From NCBI GenBank assembly GCA_977017575.1, contig CDRNVI010000026.1, positions 186,001 to 250,000 on the forward strand: DNA of 64,000 bases, written 5' to 3'. Below the pieces are notes generated by a model. The model was not told the DNA's origin. It made no database searches and worked only from the letters and a program-made list of their open reading frames with translations. Both the position numbers and the translations under genes were made by a program. Shown here in pieces: positions 30,501 through 38,517 of this stretch. Position 1 is the first letter of the stretch; every line of letters begins with the position of its first letter. This DNA is from Paramoeba atlantica (lineage: Eukaryota; Discosea).

Positions 30501-32125
30501 GATGGGGGTAAGAGGCTTCCTTGTTCACGCGGCGGGCTTTGCATTCGCCCTACGCTGTGCGCTTGTTGGAAAACCCAGGATGGGGCTTCGTCATCGCCAT
30601 TCTCATTCCGCGGACTGTGTTGGTGTGCTGGGGAAGATGAGTCCAAGAGAATGATACTTTCCGGTGCCTTGTTTTTGGGAGTCGGGATGGTTGGTTCCCT
30701 GGCAACGGCACGGTCAGCTGTCGTAGTGGTTGCGTTTAGGGACGGTGTGACGAGATTCTTGGGAAGGGTACATGGGCCGGTGGGTAGAGTATCCTGCCCA
30801 TCCAGTTTGCTTATCGGTGTGTCAAGCGAAGTCAACGGTGTGCCAGTGCGTTTGCAGCAAGGATGGCCGCACCCTGCTTTGTTCTTACATTTATGCTTAC
30901 AGGGCTCGACACGGTCTGCTTGTTCGGAGGCGGGGCCTAGGCCTTGCTTGCAGCACACGTGCTTACATTGATCTTTACTCTTGCAGATATGCTTGCATAC
31001 GCTAGTTAAGGCGTGGACCTGAAGTTGTGTTTGAGATTTAGGTTTGGGGAGGCTTTGGGAGTCCGGAGTTTGACATGGAACGCCGTTGAAAAGTAGGAAT
31101 TTGGCAAGCGAGCAGGCAGTTGATGCGACGGCACGACCGACGGTAACAGTGGGTGATTTTTGATGGGGAGTAACCTCTTTGGGTGGGGGTACATGTAAAT
31201 CGTGTTCGTCTTTTGGACAGGGTGCTATTGTGTACGACAAGCGTTCCTGTCCGGTGCTGCTGTGAGGTCGTACGGTTACCGCCGGGGTTGAGGGAGTGCC
31301 GTTAGCGTACGGTTGAGTGCGGCTTGAAAACAGATATCGTGTTGCAGCTCGCGCTGCCATGCCAAGTAGGTTGCTTGATTTCGGTACTTTCACATCCTGT
31401 GTTACGCGGTCACGCGTGCATGGCGGTGACGTTTCGTCCCTTTGTCGCGTACTTGGAGCTTCTTTGGGCCCGGATTCTTGACCGCTCGCCGTAGTGCTCG
31501 TGAGTTCGTATGTTGTTGGTGTAAGATTACGTTTGCAACATGGGCGCCCGCAGGTCTGTTTGTTTTTACAGACATGCTTACAGGGTGTGCTACGTTGTAC
31601 CGGCATTACACTCACAGCCGTGATCACCTTCACGTCTTCTCTTGCATCCACCGGTGCGTCACTTCTCTTATTGTTGTACGTATCCGGTTTTGCTACGCGT
31701 ACCAGGTGTCGTTTGCAGCATGGGTGTTCACAGTGAGCTTTGTCCTTGCAGCGGTGTTTGCATTCCGGAACCGTTTGTTGTGTGGTGGGGGTGACGGGGT
31801 GAGGGGGAAGTTCGTTTGTGTGAGGAGTGACCAGGATATGTGGCCGCGTTACACCCCGCTTGCAACAGGGGTGTCCGCAGGTGCTTTTGTCCTTACAAGG
31901 ATGTTTGCATGGAGCTGGGGGTGCTTCTCCTGTGTCGCTGGTAAGGGACTCATTGCTCTTTTGGGATACGAGAGCCTGGACGGTTCGGGTAGCAGATTTT
32001 GCAACCCTGTCTGTGGGAGTGCCTTTCAGGGACAGGTTTTTGTTTTGGTTAGACACGTCGTGTGGTCTCTGAGAAGAGTCCTGCGACGCCTGGTGTGTGC
32101 CCTTCCCTAGTAGTAAGCAAAACAT
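27470..32125 (-). CDS. LINE-A polyprotein: Mer3/HFM1-like zinc motifs plus reverse transcriptase
   Basis: 1,551 residues in one frame. Six motifs of form CxHxCxxKxxCxHxCCK lie near residues 73-90, 122-139, 182-199 (one His replaced by Arg), 377-393, 409-425 and 772-788, set in Pro/Thr-rich linkers. Two related segments follow the fifth: KLRLVNDNTWRYFPD (600) and HANWVSLFHDSRLELYN (685). RT occupies about 1,080-1,370, with WRPIGLTS, DLSNAFGSVP, VLQGDTLSP and YADD. The frame leaves the coding path near the end (27,470-27,560). Start chosen at the first ATG; residues 1-65 are low complexity. It would bind nucleic acid through the motifs and prime reverse transcription at a nick. Confidence 0.85.
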   Translation of the reverse strand: MFCLLLGKGTHQASQDSSQRPHDVSNQNKNLSLKGTPTDRVAKSATRTVQALVSQKSNESLTSDTGEAPPAPCKHPCKDKSTCGHPCCKRGVTRPHILVTPHTNELPPHPVTPTTQQTVPECKHRCKDKAHCEHPCCKRHLVRVAKPDTYNNKRSDAPVDAREDVKVITAVSVMPVQRSTPCKHVCKNKQTCGRPCCKRNLTPTTYELTSTTASGQESGPKEAPSTRQRDETSPPCTRDRVTQDVKVPKSSNLLGMAARAATRYLFSSRTQPYANGTPSTPAVTVRPHSSTGQERLSYTIAPCPKDEHDLHVPPPKEVTPHQKSPTVTVGRAVASTACSLAKFLLFNGVPCQTPDSQSLPKPKSQTQLQVHALTSVCKHICKSKDQCKHVCCKQGLGPASEQADRVEPCKHKCKNKAGCGHPCCKRTGTPLTSLDTPISKLDGQDTLPTGPCTLPKNLVTPSLNATTTTADRAVAREPTIPTPKNKAPESIILLDSSSPAHQHSPRNENGDDEAPSWVFQQAHSVGRMQSPPREQGSLLPPSQLDTHLHSDESEGPQIPTQTPDSPSQYLPPPQDPTHPVTHNRHKQRFHFIQSRSKPVKLRLVNDNTWRYFPDVHAACVSQLVRSRIPSPQGAEAALSKALNGKSAAHDIVVETCTVDELMEKRACDFLEVSRVDSTSHISRHANWVSLFHDSRLELYNHYASPSSMGKAVNKVLNGRAVPGLSAFRIVLLLRTDDKEEVQPSKPQTVPTLPPYEIISRDHASSLKRTHPCQHRCISKLKCSHPCCKIYGPSLDQGIEGDSEGSPNAGQEQEHPELNPPTSASSPRLLDETEYLFRTARYIQGGKLNINLADAHWHEVERRALHRCNTLLTVSGDALSAVHNAELLSAILAVSAYEVARDVDSRKGFIIRTARGHIKGKVRPLESEKVAFSFSRHVKQLQMKLRYTHGKAPRMALKQKIKETKKAERIYSAEAMAQKRELESRWALQQFNRNPWTAASQTLDKRTEAESVPAYPTCNVQKVESVFTTLLTDPTTVHHLPPHDVLGNRPLAEMTWDELASIDISNALTSKKNSSAPVQDSITYQTLKRCHSSHTHMANVFNALVRFSTCPTSWKISVTRLIYKKGEPDNPQNWRPIGLTSVLGKLLHSIISRKMTKFLLEASVIDPKIQKGFLPAINGTLEHTQSLSELLRHYRKNKWNYCMAQLDLSNAFGSVPRNIIFEALEWARISLNIIKYVQCLYTDASTRIKCYEGLSSAIPAKRRVLQGDTLSPTLFLVIMELALRYMAKSFPSFGLNLPGFPKSFLKAYADDLTVLTNSEKEMQLAVETLSTVLSSLGLSINVKKCRVQYMASKKNDEHPAYMTRRPQIFIKNEAIPHICDEGSTFLGMNIAPGSQQSRALFTKVRPLLKRWLHNIDQSAHDLPSKIWIYQHAIISRLRFTFTIHPCITLNFILRLQKMCTHSLKRWINAARTTCSEAIYSQRGWNICSLSRLWEDCTADLLCQMKRSRDPNVTAALQERIRAEEHKRRRGQVRPACDITHTGGSRPRKTNSS

Positions 32126-32939
32126 GTCGTTGTAAAGGGTAGGGAAAAAAATAAAAAAAAATCAACAAGGTACAGAAATGTCCTTTTAAATGTTTTTATG
32201 GAATTTGCAGGTTCATACATCCATTTTATGCGTCTAAAAGAGACATCACCGCCCGCCCAACTACCTTCACCCATCCCAGCCACTACCCCCAATCCAACCA
32301 CCCTCGATCGCTCAGTCCCTCGCACCAAATCTCGCTTACTGAGGCCAAATCTCTCTTACGGGACGTACGGTAATAGAGGGCGGTCTACGGTATCACTCCG
32401 AGAAATTCGGCCACACAGCTATCACAAGGAAGAACAATGATTAGTGATCCATGAGGCTGCTGCTATCCAAGAAACACCCAAGCCCGGGATATGACAGTTT
32501 CCCTGGCGGCCTCACATTAGGGACCCAGACCCTCCGAATAGGTCTGGAGGTCTGGGGGACCGACTTGGACCCCCCCGCATGGAACCGACTCCGTCGAAAC
32601 TGCTCTAGAGCGCCCGAAAGAGGGAGATTATAAGAAGGATGTTCCGTCAGATCGCCGGGAAGAAACAAAGTAACCGACCATTCCCAAGTAATCGTCAGGG
32701 GCGTTCAAGCGCCCACAAGAACGTCTCGCCGCGCTGACTTATTGCACTCTCGATCAGAATGTTGGCTTTCTGGGTGATCTACCCATGGGAAATGTTTCGA
32801 TAGAGTGAATTAGTATGCCATGTTACTAAAGAAGTGTGGTGTAACAAGTTAATAAAATTACGCGCTCACAGACGATGAAAATGACTGTATGAATACGAAA
32901 ATGATTTGAAAACGTTTGAAAACGTTTGAAAACTCATTG
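32126..32939 (-). other. LINE-A 5' region or flank
   Basis: No long frame. On the minus strand 32,730-32,440 is GC-rich and could fold (for example GGTCTGGAGGT against ACCTCCAGACC-like arms). RLE LINEs often begin with a self-cleaving ribozyme, but I could not fit an HDV-type core here. Where LINE-A ends and the mariner-like flank begins cannot be fixed by eye. Confidence 0.35.
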
Positions 32940-32951
32940 TGAGCAATTTCG

Positions 32952-33003
32952 AAAAAACTCAATTTTTCGTCAAATATTTGTCCCTACCGCCCGTACAACA
33001 CTA
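32952..33003 (-). repeat. Right terminal inverted repeat of a mariner/MITE-like element
   Basis: Reverse complement reads TAGTGTTGTACGGGCGGTAG and then GGACAAATATTTGACGAAAA, matching 26,527-26,571 except for a few bases after the first six. It shows the same TA edge. The interior beyond the repeat (GAAAACGTTT repeated) has no transposase left. Confidence 0.75.
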
Positions 33004-33034
33004 TGATTAAAAAAAATTTATTATGTACCTGAAT

Positions 33035-33123
33035 GTGATATATGCATGTGAATGTGCTAATATGCATCTGAATGTGCTATACGCATTACAAATGTGCCGC
33101 TTTGTATGCAGTATAAATGTGCG
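33035..33123 (-). repeat. Third satellite patch (TATGCATGTGAATGTGCT)
   Basis: Four degenerate units (TATGCATGTGAATGTGCT, TATGCATCTGAATGTGCT and two more) in the same orientation as 14,158-14,338. It ends about 80 bp before the LRR 3 frame, as the 13-14 kb satellites also sit near LRR genes. Confidence 0.75.
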
Positions 33124-33200
33124 GGCGGCGGTTCATAGTATAGTGTAGTATAGACTTTATACAGTAAGGTGTTCCGGTAGGGCACACGCACGGAAAAGAA

Positions 33201-34040
33201 ATGATTTTTTCTTTGTTTTTTAGCAAAACAAAAAATAGTATTGAGTCCTACCCCGAAAGCGTTATGTTAAACTTCTCTTCAATGTATGTGCCTTTTGTGT
33301 TTTTCGCCTATTGCCATACGCTTGTGTGTAGTACATTTTGTGCCGACGATCAAGGGTCGTCTGTTCGACGAGGGAAGCCAAGTGCATTGCTCGCTCCCGA
33401 AGTGGAAGCGGTGATGCTACGGGCGTTTGTTACTCCTGTTGCACGAAGTGTCGTGTCGCGGTGGGGTAAAGAAACATGCCAGTGGCCCGGTGTGCGATGT
33501 GACGCGTTCGGCCATATTACGGCCCTTCTGTGGGATAAAATAAGTGTGTATGAGGGGGGGTTCGAATTTAAAGGCACCCCCGCATGGGAAAATCTCCCTC
33601 CCTACTTGGTACACATTAGCCTCTCGGAACACCGTCTAAGCGGGAGTCCCATTCCTTTAGATCGTCTTCCCCCAAAATTGGTATGGTTCAACGTGGGCCA
33701 AAATTTCATGAGCGGACCTCTCTGTCTCAGTGAACTTCCCCCGAGTCTCGAAACTCTTATGCTTCATAAAAATGAGTTTTCAGACTCCGTGGATCTGAAT
33801 TCGCTACCCCCTTTCTTGCGTGTTCTTTATTTAAATAACAACAAGTTGAGTGATTCAATCTCGCTCGACCGGCTTCCCGCCACTTTACGAGTTTTAAAAT
33901 TACAGGAGAACAAATTCAGTGGTGTCTTCGATGTACGTGTGTTGCTCCAAAGAGCACTTTACGAGGTCGAAATCGATGCTCGCTGGAACGCATTCGGTGA
34001 CTATTATCCAAAACAAATGCCTGCGCACATCCAGCGGTAA
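33201..34040 (+). CDS. LRR protein 3 (divergent member, possibly secreted)
   Basis: 279 residues if the first ATG is used. A second ATG at about residue 22 would start a good signal peptide: MLNFSSMYVPFVFFAYCHTL and then a Cys-rich cut region. The GKVRG leader is replaced by GKPSALLAPEVEAVMLRAFV. The cap CQWPGVRCDAFGH is kept, followed by about six 23-residue repeats (for example LPPKLVWFNVGQNFMSGPL). The C-terminal cap is ALYEVEIDARWNAFGDYYP. A TATA-like TTTATAC lies about 35 bp upstream. A role at the cell surface is possible if the signal is used. Confidence 0.8.
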   Translation: MIFSLFFSKTKNSIESYPESVMLNFSSMYVPFVFFAYCHTLVCSTFCADDQGSSVRRGKPSALLAPEVEAVMLRAFVTPVARSVVSRWGKETCQWPGVRCDAFGHITALLWDKISVYEGGFEFKGTPAWENLPPYLVHISLSEHRLSGSPIPLDRLPPKLVWFNVGQNFMSGPLCLSELPPSLETLMLHKNEFSDSVDLNSLPPFLRVLYLNNNKLSDSISLDRLPATLRVLKLQENKFSGVFDVRVLLQRALYEVEIDARWNAFGDYYPKQMPAHIQR

Positions 34041-34269
34041 CGCAGCGGTAATCTCTGTTCAGCCGTGATTCATCATTTTTTGATCAATATTTCTAAATTT
34101 TTGCCTTCACATGTGCTTTCATCGAATAAAATTTGTTCATTTTGGTTTAATTTACGCGGCACTGTATTCCTTTTTCGTCACAGATTTTTTTCTCCTCAAC
34201 ATTCCTGATTAGCAACACTATTTATTAGCCACATTCCTGAATATCATACCCTCCTCCCCCCTCTTCATC

Positions 34270-35103
34270 ATGCGCACTACCCCCATAGCGCCCTCCACAA
34301 CCGCCTGGGGTTGTTGTTCCCTTCAGGCCGCAGATCCCTCTCCTCCCCCTCCCCGCTCCGGTACGCGCGCGGGGAAGGTTAGCCAAGTGCTGCTCCCTTT
34401 AGAGGGCCAGATGCATGGCCTGATTGAGCTTATTGAGAACCCCCACCCGACGTGGATCACACACAAGAAGAACCGCTGGGGACGACGCAAATCGGTCTCG
34501 GTGTGTACGTGGCAAGGGGTGCGGTGCCAGGAGCTGAACCAGCTCTACAGCATCTGGTGGGACCACTCCGCCCGAACCTCGTTTCTACGAGGTAACCTGA
34601 GCTTAGTGTTTTTGCCGGATTTAGTCAGTTTTTTTGTACATGGGCATGTGGAGCTGCGCGGTACGTTGCCGCTGGACCGCATGGCGGTACAAAGTGTAAA
34701 AGATATTCAAATGCAGGGAAATCGGTTCTCTGATCATCCCGAGTTTCGCTATCTTCCTCAACGTTTGGAAGAGCTTAACCTAGGGAAAAATAGGTTTTGG
34801 GGGGAACTCGACCTGCAGGCGTTGCCTCCAGGACTTCGTAAGCTGTCGTTGTACGATAACAACTTTTCAGGGACGGTAGATTTTCGAAACCTCCCACTTT
34901 CAATGCTCGAAATCAACCTTCAGACGAATAATTTGCTGTCTGCACTTTTTCAAGAAGAGCCGAAACCAATCAACGGGTATAGCACAGTAACTGTAAATAT
35001 ATTTCTAGGTGGAAATCACATCGATCATGTAGAAGGACTCTCGAAACTGCAATTGGTGTTGTGGCCGAAAGTCAAAATGTCCAGGAACCGGAGATCAAGT
35101 TAG
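34270..35103 (+). CDS. LRR protein 4 (GKVRG-leader family, variant)
   Basis: 277 residues. The leader is GKVSQVLLPLEGQMHGLIEL, a variant of the family motif, then a cap with VCTWQGVRCQEL and about five repeats (LPQRLEELNLGKNRFWGELD, LPPGLRKLSLYDNNFSGTVD). The C-terminus is basic (KVKMSRNRRSS). The gene follows LRR 3 by 229 bp on the same strand. The N-terminal 30 residues are Pro/Ser-rich and give no clear signal peptide. Confidence 0.8.
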   Translation: MRTTPIAPSTTAWGCCSLQAADPSPPPPRSGTRAGKVSQVLLPLEGQMHGLIELIENPHPTWITHKKNRWGRRKSVSVCTWQGVRCQELNQLYSIWWDHSARTSFLRGNLSLVFLPDLVSFFVHGHVELRGTLPLDRMAVQSVKDIQMQGNRFSDHPEFRYLPQRLEELNLGKNRFWGELDLQALPPGLRKLSLYDNNFSGTVDFRNLPLSMLEINLQTNNLLSALFQEEPKPINGYSTVTVNIFLGGNHIDHVEGLSKLQLVLWPKVKMSRNRRSS

Positions 35104-35730
35104 CAATACTGGTAACCGAAGCTCCTTACGTTCCTTGAATGAGGTTCTGGATAGGCCGCTTCCATGTGATTCTATCTGTTGCAGACGAATAATATTGTTT
35201 ATTTATTTAGGTTTTACGACCGTATACAGTACACCGTATGTGTACTATGTACATTTTATGCAGTACACTTCATGCTATGGATCATGTGTACAAATCGCTT
35301 CATGCTATAGATTACATGATACAATGGTACCGTTTTCTTGGTACCCTTACCCCACCACTTTTCCTACAGTACGTTATTTGAACTGACCTTATTTCTCGTA
35401 TTCTTTCCTGTGAATGTATTAATCCCCTTTGGGTTAACGAAGAAAGGATCAATGAATGCTGTGCACCACTAGCTATGGGTTCAGAGTACGCCCTAGTTAT
35501 TTTAATCGCACGCACCGCCCTCAGGCGAAGTTTCGCAAGCCCCTCCCGCTCAGGTGGACGGAAAATATCCCGAACACGATTGGTTCGATAAAGGGTTTCA
35601 AAATCTTTCTAACTTCTGTCTCCTCTGCCGCGTCGGAAGTATTCGTCATGTTTTTATAAACCACAGTCCGATTTAACATTCCTGTAGCCTGACTCCGGGA
35701 GGGAAGGTTACGATGTCCCATGCATTTTTA
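35104..35730. other. Intergenic, no gene seen
   Basis: AT-rich. A direct repeat of about 25 bp, CTTCATGCTATRGATYACATG-like, occurs at about 35,268 and 35,299. Short frames here have no recognisable content. Confidence 0.5.
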
Positions 35731-36133
35731 GGTGGAATCCAGCGAAGATTGCACACTTTTTTTTCGAAGAAAAAAATGGAATTTTTTTTGGCCGTTTTTT
35801 GTTACACACCCCCGTATAATTGCTTCTTGTTGAAAATTAATTGTTTGTTCACGGTTCTTCATGATTTCTTCGAGAGTAAGTCTATTGATACACGGCTGCT
35901 TTTCAGTATTTCATGACCACCGCGAAAGTACAGTGTACTTTACACGTACTTCCAGGAACGCCTCCGTGCTGTAACAGAGAAGTGCAACGGAAGCTTACAA
36001 AGGCATAAAAGTTCTTTTGGTGAGAGTGTTTTCGGATTTAACACTTGTTTGCGAAGAAATTATTCTTACGGCCTAATTTGCAGTATATTTTCTGAAGATT
36101 TTTGAAAGAGTGGAATCTTCGCTGGATTTAACC
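35731..36133. mobile_element. MITE-like element, about 400 bp
   Basis: Left end GGTGGAATCCAGCGAAGATT and right end AATCTTCGCTGGATTTAACC are imperfect inverted repeats that extend about 40 bp into an A/T-rich tract. TTTTTA flanks both sides (35,725-35,730 and about 36,136-36,141), a possible target duplication. The interior is AT-rich with no transposase. Superfamily undecided. Confidence 0.7.
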
Positions 36134-36261
36134 CGTTTTTAACATTCCCCCCATGAAAATTTCTTACATCGTAAAATTTAAATGATGTGGCAGAACATAC
36201 TCCATTGAACACCAATTTAGAACTACAAGACGCTGTGGCGCAACTTTATGTCCAAAGTGAT

Positions 36262-36365
36262 GAAACTGATGACCACTGGACGTGGATCTGCCTCGCCTTA
36301 CCACGATTCAACGGTCGGTTGCAGTGCACCCCTCCGGATGTGTAAAGAGGTGGTGAGTTGCCTGG
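36262..36365 (+). repeat. Fossil repeat block of the DIRS/VIPER-like family
   Basis: GACCACTGGACGTGGATCTG through TCGGTTGCAGTGCACCCCTC to AAGAGGTGGTGAGTTGCCTG matches the reverse complement of the repeat block at 46,990-47,110. No coding part is attached. It is a broken, isolated remnant. Confidence 0.65.
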
Positions 36366-36378
36366 GAAAAATCTGGCA

Positions 36379-36431
36379 CCCCCCTTACTTCACCACACGT
36401 CCAGTGACCAAAAGTGGTGAAGTAAGGGGGG
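36379..36431. repeat. Foldback hairpin with C6/G6 ends
   Basis: CCCCCCTTACTTCACCAC (36,379-36,396) and GTGGTGAAGTAAGGGGGG (36,414-36,431) form a perfect 18-bp stem with a 17-nt loop. A partial further copy, CGAAGTAAGTGGGGG, follows. This is a likely miniature element abutting the fossil repeat. Confidence 0.8.
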
Positions 36432-36987
36432 GGCGAAGTAAGTGGGGGTAATGGTATACAAATGTAGATAGCATTTGCAAGTAACTTTTATACTAGCCTC
36501 CTGAAGAGTTATTTGATCAGTTTATGGCGGGATGCCTGGGTATATCCCTTCACATGATTATACAGGGCGTGTAAGGCAAACTCGGTGTCGGGTAACGAGA
36601 TGCCGCGCATGCACAGAACCATTTCGGAGGTTACCGGAGCCAAGAGAAACGGCAGCCTGGTTGCCGTTTCTCACTCCGCATCCCGGATGTAGTATTCTGG
36701 CCTGTTTGGTCAGGCATTTAACCGGTTCGCCAAGAAAGAGTTTGCCCAAGCTGTTTGTAGAGAAATTGAAGAGTCAGAGAAGAGCCCTCGTCCTATGCCT
36801 TGTCGGGCAAGTGGACAACAAAGAAGTAGACTTTTTTGTTCACTTCGTTAAGCACGGAGGTAGTTTTCAACGCGCAGCGCTTGTGCTTTTGCTCGAAAAC
36901 TCACACTGACGGTTAAGCTTTCTCTCAGAAGAAATCGTCAACAAGTTCTGTCACGCAAAAGTAGTTTGAGTTTGCGTTGACGTTTTC
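36432..36987. other. Intergenic; one short hairpin
   Basis: No convincing gene. A 125-codon frame at 36,532 has no recognisable domain and is Arg/Cys-rich. GAGAAACGGCA/TGCCGTTTCTC at 36,644-36,672 is a perfect 11-bp stem with a 7-nt loop inside it, without a T-run to suggest a terminator. Confidence 0.4.
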
Positions 36988-37013
36988 TCATCGAATGGGC
37001 GCCCATTCGATGA
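36988..37013. repeat. 26-bp perfect palindrome upstream of LRR 5
   Basis: TCATCGAATGGGC followed directly by its reverse complement, with no spacer. It lies about 180 bp before the LRR 5 start and about 120 bp before its TATA-like box. Could be a binding site for a dimeric protein or the scar of a tiny inverted element. Confidence 0.85.
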
Positions 37014-37133
37014 AACTTTAACCGAATTGGAGACACAGAATATGAAAAGTGATTTCATTTGATTATCCACCTTTTTACGCATACTATGCATAGCGCATTT
37101 TCACGTCCCACTTACAAGTGTGAAGGGTACATG

Positions 37134-37140
37134 TATAAAG
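37134..37140 (+). promoter_or_regulatory. TATA-like box of LRR gene 5
   Basis: TATAAAG about 55 bp before the ATG of LRR 5, preceded by GTACATG. The spacing suits a short 5' UTR. Confidence 0.45.
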
Positions 37141-37195
37141 CAACATATTCCAATGGAAAAAAAAGTGACTATAGTTTTGTGTTATCTGTGGCATT

Positions 37196-37999
37196 ATGTC
37201 AGAGACATCTACTGTTCGTATCGGCAAAGTGCGAGGAGCGCAGTTACCGCAGGAATACGAACTTTCACAATTTATCGCCCACGTTGACAACAGACTTCCC
37301 TCCTGGAACATTTCAACACATGCATGTGAGTGGCAGGGTGTATCGTGTAATTCGGATCTACGTGTCACGAAAATCAATTGGAATTCATGGGGATTGGGGC
37401 ATTCCTTGGGTGAGGTTCACTGGGAGAATCCTCAAGGGAATGAGCTTACTTACAACTCTAAGAATACCGTTCCTGCAGGACCACTGCGATGGGATTGTTT
37501 GCCCTATACAATACTGTTTTGTGAAGTTTCGGGTCAAAAGTTTACGGGAACACTGCCATTAGATTTGTTGCCGCGGGAACTTACGAGTTTGCGCGCTTCG
37601 AACAACGATTTTACGGGTGAATTAAACCTCACACATTTGCCCTCCTCATTGGAGGAGCTTCAACTCGACTCCAATGCATTTGAAGGATGCGTAAACCTTG
37701 CGCATTTTCCATCGAAGTTGCGTATCGTAAATCTTTCTTCCAACACTTTTAGCGGTCCGATCGATCTCTCCTGTTTGCCGGAATCGCTAGAGAATCTTGA
37801 CTTGGCGGATAATAAGTTTGACGGTTTAGTCGAGTTTGATGAAATTTCTTCAAAATTAGAATTTTTAAATCTTAATGGAAATGAAAAGCTTTACGGTGAA
37901 ATTGATGAGTGCGTATTTCTCGAGAGAGGTCAAAATGTGAAGACAAAGAACACAAGGATTTTTCTCAAAAAGCCGTTCGGTTTGTACCACTTGATATGA
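37196..37999 (+). CDS. LRR protein 5 (GKVRG-leader family)
   Basis: 267 residues, single exon. The leader GKVRGAQLPQEYELSQFI starts almost at once (residue 11), so this gene best defines the family N-terminus: MSETSTVRI then the leader. Cap CEWQGVSCNSDLRVTKINW. Six repeats follow (LPRELTSLRASNNDFTGELN, LPSSLEELQLDSNAFEGCVN and others). The C-terminal cap contains LYGEIDECVFLERG, similar to the end of LRR 6. No signal peptide or membrane segment, so probably intracellular. Confidence 0.88.
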   Translation: MSETSTVRIGKVRGAQLPQEYELSQFIAHVDNRLPSWNISTHACEWQGVSCNSDLRVTKINWNSWGLGHSLGEVHWENPQGNELTYNSKNTVPAGPLRWDCLPYTILFCEVSGQKFTGTLPLDLLPRELTSLRASNNDFTGELNLTHLPSSLEELQLDSNAFEGCVNLAHFPSKLRIVNLSSNTFSGPIDLSCLPESLENLDLADNKFDGLVEFDEISSKLEFLNLNGNEKLYGEIDECVFLERGQNVKTKNTRIFLKKPFGLYHLI

Positions 38000-38160
38000 T
38001 GGTACGGTTTCATTTTTTCACAATTTTGTCTCGCAGAAAGTGAGATGACATGGGTATATATAGAATTAATATTTGGAGCAATAGACGGGGCATCTGTTCA
38101 AGCTTGTGAAAATCGAAAGGAAGATATTCCAACAAAGGAAATGATTAAGGATTTGGAGTA

Positions 38161-38517
38161 ATGGCTTCTTCTGATAAAATTTTGCAAGGCCTTTTTGGGT
38201 TTAATATTATGCCGCGCTGTGTTCATGTTTACCCCCCACATTCTTTGCACCAAAGGGGCCCATGTGCACCATGTTGTCCTTGCCTACAGAACGTACAGAC
38301 GCACTGGCAAGTGTCTCATAAAGTAAAATCCGGGACTTTTTTCATTCATAACTCTGTGGTACATTATTCGTTTTTGACGTGTATCAACTCTATACTAGCG
38401 GGCCACGGCGAGATGGTCATACAAGATGGTACCCGCTACCCTTTACCAGTAAAACATGTATCAGTAGTAAATAATGTAGGAGTACGGAAAGGAGTGAAGA
38501 ATCTATTCAGTGTGTAG
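38161..38517 (+). CDS. Hypothetical small protein between LRR 5 and LRR 6
   Basis: 118 codons, about 100 bp after a TATATATAG box (near 38,052). It has a CAPCCPC cluster near residue 35 and a mixed hydrophobic remainder. No family recognised, and it overlaps the LRR 6 long-frame start by 8 bp. It may be chance; the TATA-like box might instead serve LRR 6. Confidence 0.25.
   Translation: MASSDKILQGLFGFNIMPRCVHVYPPHSLHQRGPCAPCCPCLQNVQTHWQVSHKVKSGTFFIHNSVVHYSFLTCINSILAGHGEMVIQDGTRYPLPVKHVSVVNNVGVRKGVKNLFSV

Larger units (their letters stand above)
26592..32939 (-). mobile_element. LINE-A non-LTR retrotransposon, nearly intact copy
   Basis: Reads on the minus strand from somewhere in 32,126-32,939 to about 26,592. 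One long frame (1,551 codons) plus an overlapping 281-codon frame cover zinc motifs, RT, knuckle and endonuclease, with apparently a single frameshift near 27,500-27,560. The 3' end meets the inverted repeat at 26,590 and has no long poly-A. This copy is diverged from the unit 1/2 LINE-A, so at least two subfamilies exist. It is tail-to-tail with the plus-strand copy. Confidence 0.85.

Noticed and set aside
30174-30971. 265-codon plus-strand frame in LINE-A
   Set aside because: Antisense of the zinc-motif region; the repeated Cys/Trp content is a mirror of the CCK motifs.
32440-32730. Self-cleaving ribozyme at the LINE-A 5' end
   Set aside because: GC-rich and foldable, but I could not find the paired helices and catalytic loop of an HDV-like fold by eye.
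37059-37562. 167-codon frame overlapping the start of LRR 5
   Set aside because: Out of frame with LRR 5, whose leader, cap and repeats are all clear; the overlap frame has no motif.
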